The notes beneath the pieces are model-generated. The model saw nothing but the letters and a program-made list of their open reading frames with translations. It ran no database searches and was not told where the DNA came from. A DNA stretch of 64,000 bases from JAPPKS01 sp963667895 (GTDB taxonomy: Bacteria; Poribacteria; WGA-4E; PCPOR2b). The position numbers and the translations under genes were made by a program. The DNA is taken from contig OZ245030.1 of assembly GCA_965223985.1 (NCBI GenBank), forward strand, positions 1,798,001 through 1,862,000, in the 5' to 3' direction. Within the stretch, counting starts at the first letter, position 1; each line of letters starts with the position of its first letter. Shown one piece after another: positions 52,934 through 62,440 of the stretch.

Positions 52934-53804
52934 GAAAGTTACAGGGCATAATTTGAATATTAGTTTATTCAGAGGGGATACTGTAGTCTGCTCATCCGAA
53001 GGGCACTACCTTGTGATTAGTTTTTTGATAATTAGTGGGCAAGAAACAGTCAGGCTGTGGAATGAGGGGAGTATCGCCGACTTCGTCCCAGAAGAGCCTG
53101 TAATTTCTGGGGCGGTATCACCGGATGGTCAACTTTTGGCAACTAGCGGGTGGGATAGAATAGTCACAATCTGGAATGTAGAAACCCAGACAGCCTTTCG
53201 TACACTAAATGGCCATACAGGAGAAATCCGCGCGCTCGCGTTTTCGCCCGATGGAAAACTTTTGGTAAGCGGAGGAGCGGACAATTAGATGGAATTTCCA
53301 GAAAGTGTAGCTAGAAACACAGACGGTGAATTTGTGATTAGGATGAAAGACGGTGTAACTCATTATTTTACCCCTGATGAGAACTATATTGACAAGACCG
53401 CCAAAGTTTGGGAAATCACGACGGGCAAGAATATTGCCACGCTCGAAAACCCATCGCAGGTTAGAGAGGTAGCATTTTTATATGATGGACACCACGTCGC
53501 CACTGCTGCGGACGGACATGTTAATCTGTGGTGTACAAAGGCATGGCAAAATATAGCTACACTTGATGCCAGAAAGGTTGAATCTCTTGCGTTTTCGCCG
53601 GATGGAACCTACCTCGCCACCGGCGGAACTTGGCGGAAACAAACGATTGGACTGTGGGATGTGAAAACAGGGAACCTCATTGCTGAATTTTCAGGGCATA
53701 AGAGTAAAATCAAATCTCTCGCTTTTTCCCCCGATGGTCGTCTGCTTACAAGCGGCAGCTTTGACAGCACTATCCTGCTGTGGGATATAACACCGTACTC
53801 CTAA
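52869..53804 (+). pseudogene. WD40-repeat gene broken by an in-frame TAG
   Basis: The frame from 52869 contains WD40 repeats: SLTLWDIGNGEIIRTL, then IVTIWNVETQTAFRTLNGHT and LAFSPDGKLLVSGGADN, stopping at TAG 53286-53288. The same frame continues at once from 53289 to 53804 with TAKVWEITTGKNIATL, VNLWCTKAWQNIATLD, TIGLWDVKTGNLIAEFSGHK and STILLWDITPYS. Between the parts, residues such as MKDGVTHYFTPDENYID look like an insertion replacing an ordinary loop. The 5' end has no start of its own and runs into the sigma-factor stub. I take it as one damaged gene; two separate small genes cannot be excluded. Confidence 0.6.
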
Positions 53805-53885
53805 CATGGTAAACTTCAAGCCTGCCCGGTGTTCAACGGAAATATGCCAATCGACCGCACCCATTTTTTGGGAAAAGGGTTTTGG

Positions 53886-55784
53886 ATGGAAAATCAACTC
53901 CTACAGACAGCACAAGGTGTAGACATAAACAGTGATGTCACCACTGGGGCATTACCAGAGGGTGCGATTGCTAGATTGGGGCGAGGATGTGTGCATGATA
54001 TGGCATTTTCTCCGGCTGGGGAATATCTCGCTATCGGGAGTCGAATAGGACTCTGGTGGTACAAACTGCCCTCTCTGTATCCTATCGCGCTGTGGGAAAC
54101 AGAACGGGGGTTGGTTTCCGCTGTTGCCTTTTCTCCCTGTGGCAAGCGGCTTGTCACGGGGAATTGGGATGGAGATATTAAAGTGTGGAATGTTCAGCAG
54201 GCAGAACTCTTGGTGAAACTAAAGATTTCGAGTCTCACCGACAAAAAGGTGCCCGTGAAACAGGTTGCTTTCTCCCCCGATGGGCGATGTCTTGCAGTCT
54301 CTGGAAGTGAGGATGTTGTTTACGTATGGCGTCTCGAAACCGGCGATCTGATTGCAAATATCACCGGAGAAGTTGAAAACAAACCATGCCCATGGTCATC
54401 CATTATACCGCTCTCCTTTTCGCCAGACGGTTGTCTCCTAGCCTCCACAAATTTTGATTACACCGTTTCGGTATGGAATATGGCGGAAAATGAGAGAATT
54501 GCCTGCCTCACCGGACATACGAGCTGGGTGTATTCTGTCTGCTTTTCACCGTGTGGACAGTTTCTCGCATCAGGTGACCGAGAGGGCACGTTACGGGTGT
54601 GGGATTTCATCAGGGGTGTGCAAGAGATGGTGTCCTCTGAATATGCGACGTATCGAGCGATGCCATTTTATTCACCATCCGGCGCGCTGCTCGCCGCGGG
54701 AAGTTATGAGGACAAGGTGGTGATTTGGGATGTGTCTCAACAAGAAAAACTTGGCACCTTTGTACATCGTGGGTTCGTCACTACCGCACGTTTTTCGGGC
54801 TGCGGGACGCAATTGGCTGTCGCGAGCTCACGCGAGCTAAAAGTGTGGACCGTTGACAACCCTTCCACAGTTTCGTCTGTCCCTGGACATACCGGCGTTC
54901 CCTTTTCAATGACGTTTTCACCAGATGGGAAGACTTTGGCGAGTCTAGAGGGAAGCAATGTCTTATTTTGGGATGTTGCGTGTAAGCGTTTGCGGGCAAC
55001 ATTCGAAAAAAATACCGGTATCCGTTCGTTTGTGTATTTGGCTTCCGGAAAAATGCTCACTGCCAGTACGTGCGATACCACTGTCACGGTGTGGGACGTT
55101 GGGAAATCGGGTAAGCTGATTGCCGAGTTCACGGAACATCAGAAACGGGTGCGTGTTGTGACGTTCTCGCCTACAGGCAACCGGATGGCGACTGTAGATG
55201 TAGAGGGAAAGTTCTATGTGTGGGATGTCCAGTGTTGCCAAAAGCTCAGTACGCTCAAAGGAGATACGGATGGGATTCGGTCTGTGGTGTTTAGCCCGGA
55301 TGGAAAACAGTTGGTGAGTGCGTCCGAGAACAAAACCGCCCTGCTATGGGATGTTGAGCGCGGTGAAGAGATCGCCTCTTTAGCAAACAAGGTACCCTCA
55401 CGCCGCTCAATAGAAACGATAGCGTTTTCACCATGTGGCAATATAATTGCCGCTGGCCTTTATAGCGAACTCCGACTGTGGTCGGTCAAAACTCGTGAAA
55501 CGCTTTACTCAATACAGCCTCCGCAGGGATGTCAGTGGCCCTTTGCATTGGCATTTTCGCCGTGTGGGCGGTATCTCGCTTCCGGTGCGTGGCACATCCC
55601 AAAGATGTCCAAGGAAAAGGTTTCTATCCGTTTATGGGAGGTTGCGAGTGGTGAGAATATAGCGACCCTTTGGGGGCATCCGACCGACGTTCAGTCGCTC
55701 GCCTTTTCGCCAGATGGCGAACTTCTCGCCAGCGGAAGTTTTGACGGGACCATCCTGCTGTGGGATGTGAGTTCTTACTTGTAA
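53886..55784 (+). CDS. WD40-repeat double beta-propeller protein
   Basis: 632 residues from ATG 53886 (GGGAAAAGGG 6 nt upstream; GTG 53829 and ATG 53844 lie earlier in frame without good sites). No signal peptide. The opening LPEGAIARLGRG, followed by HDMAFSPAGEYLAIGS, is a start often seen in such bacterial WD40 proteins. About 13-14 repeats with the H-x-S-V-x-F-S-P-D/C-G...WD pattern (e.g. VSAVAFSPCGKRLVTGNWDG, VRVVTFSPTGNRMATVD) would make two seven-bladed rings. Probably a cytoplasmic or surface scaffold. Its last repeat (GTILLWDVSSYL) closely resembles the end of the broken WD40 gene just upstream, so the two are tandem duplicates. Confidence 0.86.
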   Translation: MENQLLQTAQGVDINSDVTTGALPEGAIARLGRGCVHDMAFSPAGEYLAIGSRIGLWWYKLPSLYPIALWETERGLVSAVAFSPCGKRLVTGNWDGDIKVWNVQQAELLVKLKISSLTDKKVPVKQVAFSPDGRCLAVSGSEDVVYVWRLETGDLIANITGEVENKPCPWSSIIPLSFSPDGCLLASTNFDYTVSVWNMAENERIACLTGHTSWVYSVCFSPCGQFLASGDREGTLRVWDFIRGVQEMVSSEYATYRAMPFYSPSGALLAAGSYEDKVVIWDVSQQEKLGTFVHRGFVTTARFSGCGTQLAVASSRELKVWTVDNPSTVSSVPGHTGVPFSMTFSPDGKTLASLEGSNVLFWDVACKRLRATFEKNTGIRSFVYLASGKMLTASTCDTTVTVWDVGKSGKLIAEFTEHQKRVRVVTFSPTGNRMATVDVEGKFYVWDVQCCQKLSTLKGDTDGIRSVVFSPDGKQLVSASENKTALLWDVERGEEIASLANKVPSRRSIETIAFSPCGNIIAAGLYSELRLWSVKTRETLYSIQPPQGCQWPFALAFSPCGRYLASGAWHIPKMSKEKVSIRLWEVASGENIATLWGHPTDVQSLAFSPDGELLASGSFDGTILLWDVSSYL

Positions 55785-55918
55785 AATGAAACTGCCTGAT
55801 ACAACTGCTACAGGCATCGCACGCATCCAAACAAAACCATTGGCGCGATGGACTAATAAAAAAAGATTACCAACAGCAGCCGAGCAGGAGATTAATTAAC
55901 TTTCAACTGTGCGAATTT

Positions 55919-55936
55919 ACGAATTCGTGGTATAAT
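55919..55936 (+). promoter_or_regulatory. Extended -10 promoter with abutting palindrome
   Basis: TGGTATAAT (55928-55936) is a perfect extended -10 box. The perfect palindrome ACGAATTCGT (55919-55928) ends on it, inside the spacer, and GCGAATT repeats just before. No good -35 box is needed for this promoter type. It serves the zinc-dehydrogenase gene 96 nt downstream and the palindrome may be an operator. The rest of the 55785-56031 gap holds nothing else. Confidence 0.55.
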
Positions 55937-56031
55937 CTACGAAGCGTGTGAGTTCTTGTGCAAATGATGAAAGTGAGATTAAAACGAGCTTTGTTTCCTG
56001 ATAATATCTACTCCTCGTGATAGGAGTTTAT

Positions 56032-56999
56032 GTGAAAGCTGCTCAAATTGTTGCGCCGCGTCAATTTGAAATCGCCGACATAGACGCACCCGACATTTCC
56101 TCCGAACCTGAGAAGGGGCAGTGCTTATTAAAGCCCATCTTAGCGCAATCTGCGGTACGGATATGCCGTGTTTTGCCATCGAACACCCGGCGTCCAATTA
56201 TCCATTTGCACCTGGGCTGTCCATGCATGAGTGCATCGGTGTGATAGCCGCAAGTAAATCGGATCGCTTCAAGGAGGGCGACGCTGTGCTTGCTCTACCG
56301 CATGAAATGCGTGGACTCTCTGAATACTTCCTGTCGCATGAAGATTTGACCGTCCCTCTGCCAAAATTCGATCGTGACGATTGCATTTTAATGTCGCAAC
56401 CGCTCGGCACTGTCATCTGGGCATGCCAGAAGCTAAGCAATCTGCTGCATCAGGATGTTGTAGTTATGGGTCAAGGCCCAATGGGATTGCTCATGGTGCA
56501 TATGTTGAGTAATCTTGGCGCGAAAATGATTATAGGGACAGATTTGCTCGATTATCGCCTAGCCGTTTCAGAAAGGATGCGTGCCACCCACACAATCAAC
56601 GCGAGCAAGGAAGATCCGGTTGCCCGTGTTGCGGAGTTGACAGATGGCAGGATGGCGGACCTTGTAGTTGAGGCGGTGGGACACCAGACGGAGACAATCA
56701 ATCAGTGCCTGAATCTCGTGAAGCAAGGCGGGACAATTCTTGCGTTTGGTGTGCCTGATGATGACATCTACGACTTCCATTTCGGCGACTTTTTCAAGAA
56801 AAATGTTCGTTTCATCGCATCCGTTGGACCGGATGTTCAAAAGGATTACCCGCTGGCAATGGACATGATCTCGCAAGGACGAATTGATGTTTCGCCGATC
56901 ATCACACACCATCTTCCGTTTACTGAAGCACAACGGGCGTTTGAATTGTCGTTATATAAAAAAGATGGTGCAATCAAGATCGCCCTAGAATATGATTAA
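56032..56999 (+). pseudogene. Zinc-dependent medium-chain dehydrogenase, one frameshift
   Basis: GTG 56032 (AGGAG upstream) opens VKAAQIVAPRQFEIADID...EPEKGQC, the usual N-terminus of a medium-chain alcohol/polyol dehydrogenase. Near 56113-56125 the homology moves to another plus frame, which continues LIKAHLSAICGTDMPCF (catalytic Cys in CGTDMP), HECIGVI, and the NAD fold (VVMGQGPMGLLMVHML), to the stop at 56999. A single-base indel explains it. The structural-zinc cysteine lobe is missing, as in some subfamilies. A late start inside the second frame could give a 292-residue product lacking the first strands. It may be a sequencing error instead of true decay. Confidence 0.75.
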
Positions 57000-57054
57000 C
57001 GCACCCGATATGCAAGGAAGGGAGGAAGAGTCGGTCGGAAGCGGAGAGACAGAC

Positions 57055-57846
57055 CTAAGTTAGTGTTTCTTGTTCCAGCGGTAAAACGATAGTGCCGTTA
57101 CTGCCGGAAATCTCAATGCGCTTCAAGAACCCGGGGTATACGGCGGTCGCGCCTTCAATGACTCCTAAGGCGCCGTTTTCAAAACGCAGAGCGGTAACGG
57201 CAACATCCTCGACCTCAATTCGTTCATGCGCCAATGTACGCGTAAAGGCGCCTGTACAGCTTTGACAGCTCCCATGAAGTATCGGAAGAGATCGGTGGCA
57301 TGGATGGACTGATTCATTAGTGCACCACCGCCGTCCAGTTTCCACGTGCCTCGCCATCCGCCACTGTCGTAATACGCTTGTGGACGGTACCACTTGATGT
57401 AAGCGCCGCCCAAAGTGTAGCGTCCCGAACCGACCAGAATCGATTCTTTTCTTTAACAACTGACTTCCTTCAACAAATCGTGAATTAAAGATTGCACATA
57501 AGCGCACGCCGGCTTCATTACAAACTTGAATGATTTAATCGCATCGCTCCAATGTGATTTCCAGAGGTTTTTCAACAATGACATTTTTGCGAGCCTCGGC
57601 AGTCGCAACTGCCACGTCCAGATGGACACCGCTAGGCGTACAGACGAGGTCGAGGTCATGGCGCTTGAGCATTTCATGGTAGTCTGAATAGCCATCAACA
57701 TGATATTCATCTACAAGTCGTCTGACGTTGTCGGAATTTCGGGAACTGACGGCAACCAATGTTCCATGCCGTAGCTCTGTGATTGCTGCGGCGTGGACAT
57801 CCGCTACCATACCACAGCCGATAATTCCAAACCCATAGGTTTTCAT
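57055..57846 (-). pseudogene. Gfo/Idh/MocA oxidoreductase, multiply frameshifted
   Basis: The first part (57846-57535) is good family sequence: FGIIGCGMVADVHAAAI (NAD motif), TPSGVHLDVAVATAEARKNVIVEKPLEIT. After the stop at 57535 the frame changes: VRLCAIFNSRFVEGSQLLKK lies in one frame (from 57507), GGAYIKWYRPQAYYDSGGWRGTW and GALMNQSIHATDLFRYFMG in another (57413-57250), and VEDVAVTALRFENGALGVIEG back again to the stop at 57055. At least three frame changes are needed, and the C-terminal 80 or so residues of a normal member are missing. It is not functional. It lies next to another damaged dehydrogenase. Confidence 0.8.
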
Positions 57847-58034
57847 GTTATGACCGCCTCAAGGCAAGTGACTCCCTCTACAGATTATACGGCAGCTTTT
57901 TGGAAACTCGACAACGCTTACGAGGAGAACAAAGAGACCCATACGGTCACTCGGGTCTACCGCCATCAAACCCTTCCATCCATTCGACGCCAAGACGATA
58001 GTAGAATGATTGGAGGTATGCAGAATCAATTATC

Positions 58035-58610
58035 ATGAAGAACGTAATCATGGCTTTCTGCCTCATTGTGACGATTGGGTTTATCTGGATCTGGCACCAT
58101 CAAATTCAGTTTAACGATCAGTCGCGCAAAGCGTTTTTTCGCCTGAAGAGCGGCGAATTAAACCAAGCAATTGATGCATATACGAGCGCCATCAAGCATA
58201 AAAAATATACCATTTTTTTCTCAAAAGCACCGTCTCTATATAACAACCTTGGTCAAGCCTATCTAGGTAGGGAACAATATGATGCGGCAATCACGGCTTT
58301 CAAGCAGGCTCTCGAAATCAAACCGGACGCAGTGGAGGTTTATATCAATCTAGCGACGGCTTACCTGAAGCAGAATTTGCCCCGTCAAGCACTCGAGGCA
58401 TGTCAGCATGCCATCCAGATTTCCCCTCGTTCCCCCCTCGCCCACTACAACATGGCTTGTGCTTACGCGGTTACTGACGAAACTGAAGTAGCGATTGACT
58501 TCCTCAAAAGAGCGCTTGAACTTGACCAGCAAATAAATAAGTTTGCACACGAAGAAAAGGCATTTGATACGCTTCGGTCACATCCTCTGTTTCCAAAATC
58601 CAATCCCTAG
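58035..58610 (+). CDS. Membrane-anchored TPR protein
   Basis: 191 residues: an N-terminal membrane helix (about residues 4-20), then about four TPR units (AFFRLKSGELNQAIDAYTSA, SLYNNLGQAYLGREQYDAA, VYINLATAYLKQNLPRQA, AHYNMACAYAVTDETEVA), with a short tail. It probably faces the periplasm as a protein-binding scaffold. It converges with the CcmA-like ABC gene; a link to cytochrome maturation (compare TPR proteins of the CcmI/NrfG kind) is only a thought. Confidence 0.78.
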   Translation: MKNVIMAFCLIVTIGFIWIWHHQIQFNDQSRKAFFRLKSGELNQAIDAYTSAIKHKKYTIFFSKAPSLYNNLGQAYLGREQYDAAITAFKQALEIKPDAVEVYINLATAYLKQNLPRQALEACQHAIQISPRSPLAHYNMACAYAVTDETEVAIDFLKRALELDQQINKFAHEEKAFDTLRSHPLFPKSNP

Positions 58611-58792
58611 TCAACAAGCACCTCTACGTCCGTTGAGAGATAATTAAGACTTCTTGTGGAGAACCTAACTCCTTGGGTCGAGGTCGTATTACGCATGCTA
58701 CTGGAATGGTTCGGTGCAGACCTGTTACTCGTCCGCTGGACCGGCTAAAGCGATAGCACCGCAGTCATGATGCGGAATAAAAAAACATCGAC

Positions 58793-59494
58793 TCACTTTT
58801 TTAACTTGCTTCCATATTGACGAGACAAAGCTTCCAACCCAATCTCACCTTTCGCAGCAACAGTTTCAATCTGTCCATCTAGCAGAAAAAGAAAGCGCGT
58901 ACCGGCAAGGTATCCCAATTCTGTATCGTGGGTTGTGAGGAGAACGCCTTTACCACGCGCGCGCTCTTTCTCAATCAATTTGAGCGCAATCTGTTTCGCT
59001 GCAACATCGAGCCCTGAAAACGGTTCATCGAGAAGGAGAATCGCCGCATCATGGATAAGGGCCTTGGCAATCATGAACCGCTGCATCATGCCACGTGAAA
59101 AGACCCGGACAGGCTCATGGGCAAAGGATGTGAGTTCAACATCAGCGAGGACATCAGAAATCCGCCCTTCTAAATCATCAATGCCATAAATCCGTCCGAA
59201 AAACTTGAGGTTTTCATACGGACTTAATTCGAGATAAGCGAGCGGTTCGTGGAGGACCAGCCCTAACGATTGTCGAACGCGCAGGGGTTCGGCAAGCGCA
59301 TCTACATTGCCAATCTGGAGGCTGCCAGTGGTGGGTTTGATTAAAGTGGAGAGAATTTTGACGAGTGTTGTTTTGCCCGAGCCGTTCGGACCAAAAATCG
59401 CAACAACTTCGTCAGATTGCACGACAAGATTCACACCGTTCAAGATGTTTCGATGACCATAGCATTTCGTGATTTGCGTTGCTTGCAAAAGCAT
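58793..59494 (-). CDS. ABC transporter ATP-binding protein, CcmA-like
   Basis: A 233-residue ATPase subunit: Walker A GPNGSGKT (35-42), signature FSRGMMQRF (132-140), Walker B AILLLDEPFSG (151-161), switch His 189 in TTHD. The usual Q-loop glutamine is replaced by His 82 (LVLHEPLAYLELSPYENLKFF), a pattern I associate with CcmA-type haem-exporter ATPases (VSHRTFLYDDLTAEENL). Such ATPases pair with a CcmB permease in c-type cytochrome maturation; no permease gene lies beside it here. Compatible with the dihaem-porin elsewhere in the window, but a different export role is possible. Confidence 0.85.
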   Translation of the reverse strand: MLLQATQITKCYGHRNILNGVNLVVQSDEVVAIFGPNGSGKTTLVKILSTLIKPTTGSLQIGNVDALAEPLRVRQSLGLVLHEPLAYLELSPYENLKFFGRIYGIDDLEGRISDVLADVELTSFAHEPVRVFSRGMMQRFMIAKALIHDAAILLLDEPFSGLDVAAKQIALKLIEKERARGKGVLLTTHDTELGYLAGTRFLFLLDGQIETVAAKGEIGLEALSRQYGSKLKK

Positions 59495-59547
59495 CGTAGG
59501 AACATATTCGGATTGGATCAGAATGTGATTCGCCCCATTGAGAAGTG

Positions 59548-60951
59548 TTAGAGCAAATCACGCATTGCGCGTCGGCGCTCTTCTCCCACTTGTTGCTGAT
59601 ATTCCTCATCGCTTGGTCGTTGCCACGCGGTTGGTACACGTGATGTGTATTGCGCTACCTCACTTTTCCGCTTGAAGACGCGAAAATACTCGAACCGCGT
59701 GAGGGTAGGAGGAATATTGCCCGGACAGAGCGCGTGCAAACCGACCTGAACAGGGTCGCCCATGCCGATATGCGTTTTTCCACAGCTTTGCCAGTTAGCT
59801 CCATCAGAACTCGCGAATCCAGAGAAGAGATTACCTGTGCGTTCAAGTCGAAGGAAGAGCGCTCGTCCTCGATTATGACTCGCCGACACGCCTATCAATC
59901 CCGTACCGCGACCAACGAGGGAGTAAACGCGATTCACATGCCGTTCAAAACGAACGTCTCCTCTGAAAGCGTGGGGTGCGGAGGTTTTCTCTAACCTAAC
60001 AAAAGCATGCGGTCCCTTCCATACAATGAGGCCCCCGTGCTCTCTCTGCTCAGGGGTAATGCGGATCCGGCACTCAATGGCAAAATCGCCGGACACCTCC
60101 ATTGATAGACGTGGAGCATCCATGTTGCCGCCATTCCCCGGTGGGCTGCCGTGCCAGAGATCTTGTCCAGGCTGAACATGCATTTCTAGATAGCCCTGGC
60201 TCTCTGACCAAGAACCGCCCCCATGAGGATCCTCCCATTTCCATTCGGGGCGCATCTGGTTACCGAAAAATTCATCTTCAAAGACAATCTCTGGAAATTC
60301 GCTAGATGAAGACCACCCTTCAATCTTAATTGACGAGATTGTATCTCCGAAGTTCTGAGGCAATACATGGAGATTCGGAACTTCCTTTTTATAATCCTTA
60401 GGTTCCATCTGGATGCGTACTTGTGCACCTTCGAAGTTTGTATGCTGAAAGAGTATCACCTCGGCACCGCTAGATGGAAAATCTGGTCCTTTGAAGATGC
60501 GAACAGAAGAAACCGCGTCGTGAAGTCCTTGTTCCCAGTGAACAATATCACGCAAAACCGTGATTTTCTGACCTTGGAATTCTACATGCTCATAGCATTC
60601 GACAATAAGGGGAATTGTTCCCCATTCGGGACCAACAGTTTCCAATACCGACCCGAAGCTAATTGAGGAGACACTATCTCCGAAGTCGTAAGTCATATCA
60701 TGCAAATTCGCATAAAACCCCGGTCCAAGAGTGAGCCTTCGTCCTTTGAAGTCGGCGTGTTCATGTAGGATGACTTTATAATTTGGACTTGATGCGAATT
60801 TGGGGCCTTTGTAGACTTTTACCGAGGAGATGTTATCTTGAAATCCAATATCTGCTGTTGACCGGACAGGCTCAATTACAAATCCCTCTTTGCCCTGGAA
60901 ATCATGGTGTTGGAATACCTCAACGACGAGGCGTGGTATAACGACTGGCAT
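59548..60951 (-). CDS. Beta/gamma-crystallin domains plus DUF1349 (concanavalin-like) domain
   Basis: 467 residues, no signal peptide. Residues 8-210 hold four Greek-key motifs (two beta/gamma-crystallin domains), each with an aromatic corner (YEHVEFQG, FQHHDFQG, HEHADFKG, FQHTNFEG) and a Ca2+-type loop in variant form: QDNISS (38-43), GDSVSS (91-96), HDAVSS (144-149), GDTISS (202-207). Residues about 225-440 form a DUF1349/concanavalin-like domain (WKWEDPHGGGSW, GNGGNMDAPRL, GGLIVWKGPHAFVRLE, YFRVFKRKSE). It probably binds calcium and a glycan. GAGGTA precedes the ATG. The ABC ATPase gene follows 54 nt downstream. Confidence 0.8.
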   Translation of the reverse strand: MPVVIPRLVVEVFQHHDFQGKEGFVIEPVRSTADIGFQDNISSVKVYKGPKFASSPNYKVILHEHADFKGRRLTLGPGFYANLHDMTYDFGDSVSSISFGSVLETVGPEWGTIPLIVECYEHVEFQGQKITVLRDIVHWEQGLHDAVSSVRIFKGPDFPSSGAEVILFQHTNFEGAQVRIQMEPKDYKKEVPNLHVLPQNFGDTISSIKIEGWSSSSEFPEIVFEDEFFGNQMRPEWKWEDPHGGGSWSESQGYLEMHVQPGQDLWHGSPPGNGGNMDAPRLSMEVSGDFAIECRIRITPEQREHGGLIVWKGPHAFVRLEKTSAPHAFRGDVRFERHVNRVYSLVGRGTGLIGVSASHNRGRALFLRLERTGNLFSGFASSDGANWQSCGKTHIGMGDPVQVGLHALCPGNIPPTLTRFEYFRVFKRKSEVAQYTSRVPTAWQRPSDEEYQQQVGEERRRAMRDLL

Positions 60952-61154
60952 TGTGTACCTCGTGAATTAAGATTTCTCGAATTAGATTATTTTAATAGTT
61001 GCCATCCGACCGTGATAGAATTTAACTACTACTCCCTATTCTCTCCGAGGGGAGATATTTGTACCTCTCTGTTGTTCACGCTTGATCCGCTTTACTCTTT
61101 CCGATTGGGAAGTTAGAAAGCGCCGGTCAGCGAAAGATTGGCTTCGTCTTACAG

Positions 61155-61979
61155 CTACAATGTGAAACGTTCCAATCGGCGCTTGCATTCTCGGGCAATC
61201 TCCCACGGATCCCATTCCCAGTGCCTGGGACTGACAAGCTCACAAGACCATATCCCATCAAACCCTGTGGAGCGGACCGCACCAACCCATTCCTCGATTG
61301 GAATCTCACCGTCTCCAGGGAGGAAACCTCTGAGCTCCGCCTCATTCCATGGAGTACCTGCTTTGTGTGCGACTCCATCGCAGAAATGAACCGAGTAAAT
61401 CATTGCACTATCCAACTTCGCCACCTCATCTGGTGTCGTTTCTTCGCCCGCGTAGAGATGCCAGAAGTCAATTACCATCGCCACGTTATCCCGGCCAGCC
61501 TCCTCAATCACCTGTAGACTCTGGGTGAGGGAGTGAATAGGTGCCCAAGCGATGGGCTCAAACTGAAACCTGACTCCGTGTTGCTTCCCAATATCCGCAA
61601 TATCGGCTATGTTTCTAGCAGTAAGCTTCAATATCTCTTTCCACGGTCTCCCTTCGAGACGACAGAAGGCGACGATTTGAATGGTTGGACATTGGATTAT
61701 TGCAGCAGATACGCAGAGCCGTTCAACTTCAGCGAGCAGTTGGTTACGCTCCGGACCGTCCACACGATCAATATCCCTCACCGAATTTATCATAACAGGC
61801 CGGATACCGTTAGCCTCAAAAATTGGGATTAATTCCTCAGCTTTAAATCCTTGGTCCAGATAACGAAGAAGCTTGCCTACTTCTATTTCCAACGCCTCGT
61901 GGTTAGTCTCAAAGGCAATCCGGATATCAGTAATGAGATTGCAGTGCATTATAGACACACCATGCAACGCAAAGATCAT
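61155..61979 (-). CDS. Sugar phosphate isomerase/epimerase family protein, second member
   Basis: 274 residues, TIM-barrel (IolE/AP-endonuclease-2-like). Metal-site residues appear in order: Glu in FQFEPIAW, Asp/His in VIDFWHLY, His in SVHFCDG, and Glu in WSCELVSPRHW near the end. Cytoplasmic. The ATG (61979) follows directly on the stop codon of the upstream small protein (61980), so the two are translated together. It is preceded further by a PhyH gene, so it forms part of an oxygenase-isomerase catabolic module. It is only distantly similar to the isomerase at 6393. Confidence 0.85.
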   Translation of the reverse strand: MIFALHGVSIMHCNLITDIRIAFETNHEALEIEVGKLLRYLDQGFKAEELIPIFEANGIRPVMINSVRDIDRVDGPERNQLLAEVERLCVSAAIIQCPTIQIVAFCRLEGRPWKEILKLTARNIADIADIGKQHGVRFQFEPIAWAPIHSLTQSLQVIEEAGRDNVAMVIDFWHLYAGEETTPDEVAKLDSAMIYSVHFCDGVAHKAGTPWNEAELRGFLPGDGEIPIEEWVGAVRSTGFDGIWSCELVSPRHWEWDPWEIARECKRRLERFTL

Positions 61980-62357
61980 TTATTTCTCCAAGATAAATTC
62001 GCACCCAAGCCCATAGGTAGCCGAATCATCCATCATCAGCGCCATATTGGGAAAACTGATGATGCGCCAGCCATCGTGTACTGCCTCAATAACAGATTGA
62101 TATGGCCAATCAGTTCGGTCAGATGGCAGTGGTATCCGCCTCCCATTCGTATAGAGCGACATGCCCAAAACGGGTGATTCAGGTGCTGTACCTGTCGCTT
62201 GAATATAAAGAATGTCCTGAACCTTTGGGCGGGCTTCATCCAGCGCATCAATGATTGTCTGCAGGTCATCCGGCATCAAACTGCCTTGCGCCAATTTGTT
62301 ACGACACTGCTCAAGCTGGTTTCGGATTCGGGTGAGATGCACTGTTGGGACCGCCAT
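61980..62357 (-). CDS. Small conserved uncharacterised protein, PhyH-module family, copy A
   Basis: A 125-residue soluble protein. It is visibly paralogous to the gene at 63336-63695: both have an N-terminal helix with QLEQCRNKL-type pattern, a DALDEARPKVQDILYIQ segment, NWPYQSVIEAVHDGWRI, FPNMALMMDDS, and end in TYGLGCEFILEK. I know no name or function for this family. Its stop codon touches the start of the isomerase gene, and a PhyH gene lies 83 nt upstream, suggesting a role with these enzymes. Confidence 0.7.
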   Translation of the reverse strand: MAVPTVHLTRIRNQLEQCRNKLAQGSLMPDDLQTIIDALDEARPKVQDILYIQATGTAPESPVLGMSLYTNGRRIPLPSDRTDWPYQSVIEAVHDGWRIISFPNMALMMDDSATYGLGCEFILEK

Positions 62358-62440
62358 GGATTGTCTTAATTGATGATGGGTTGGTCAATATCATCAGGAT
62401 GGGGACCCTTATAACACCTAACCCATACAATTCGTACATG

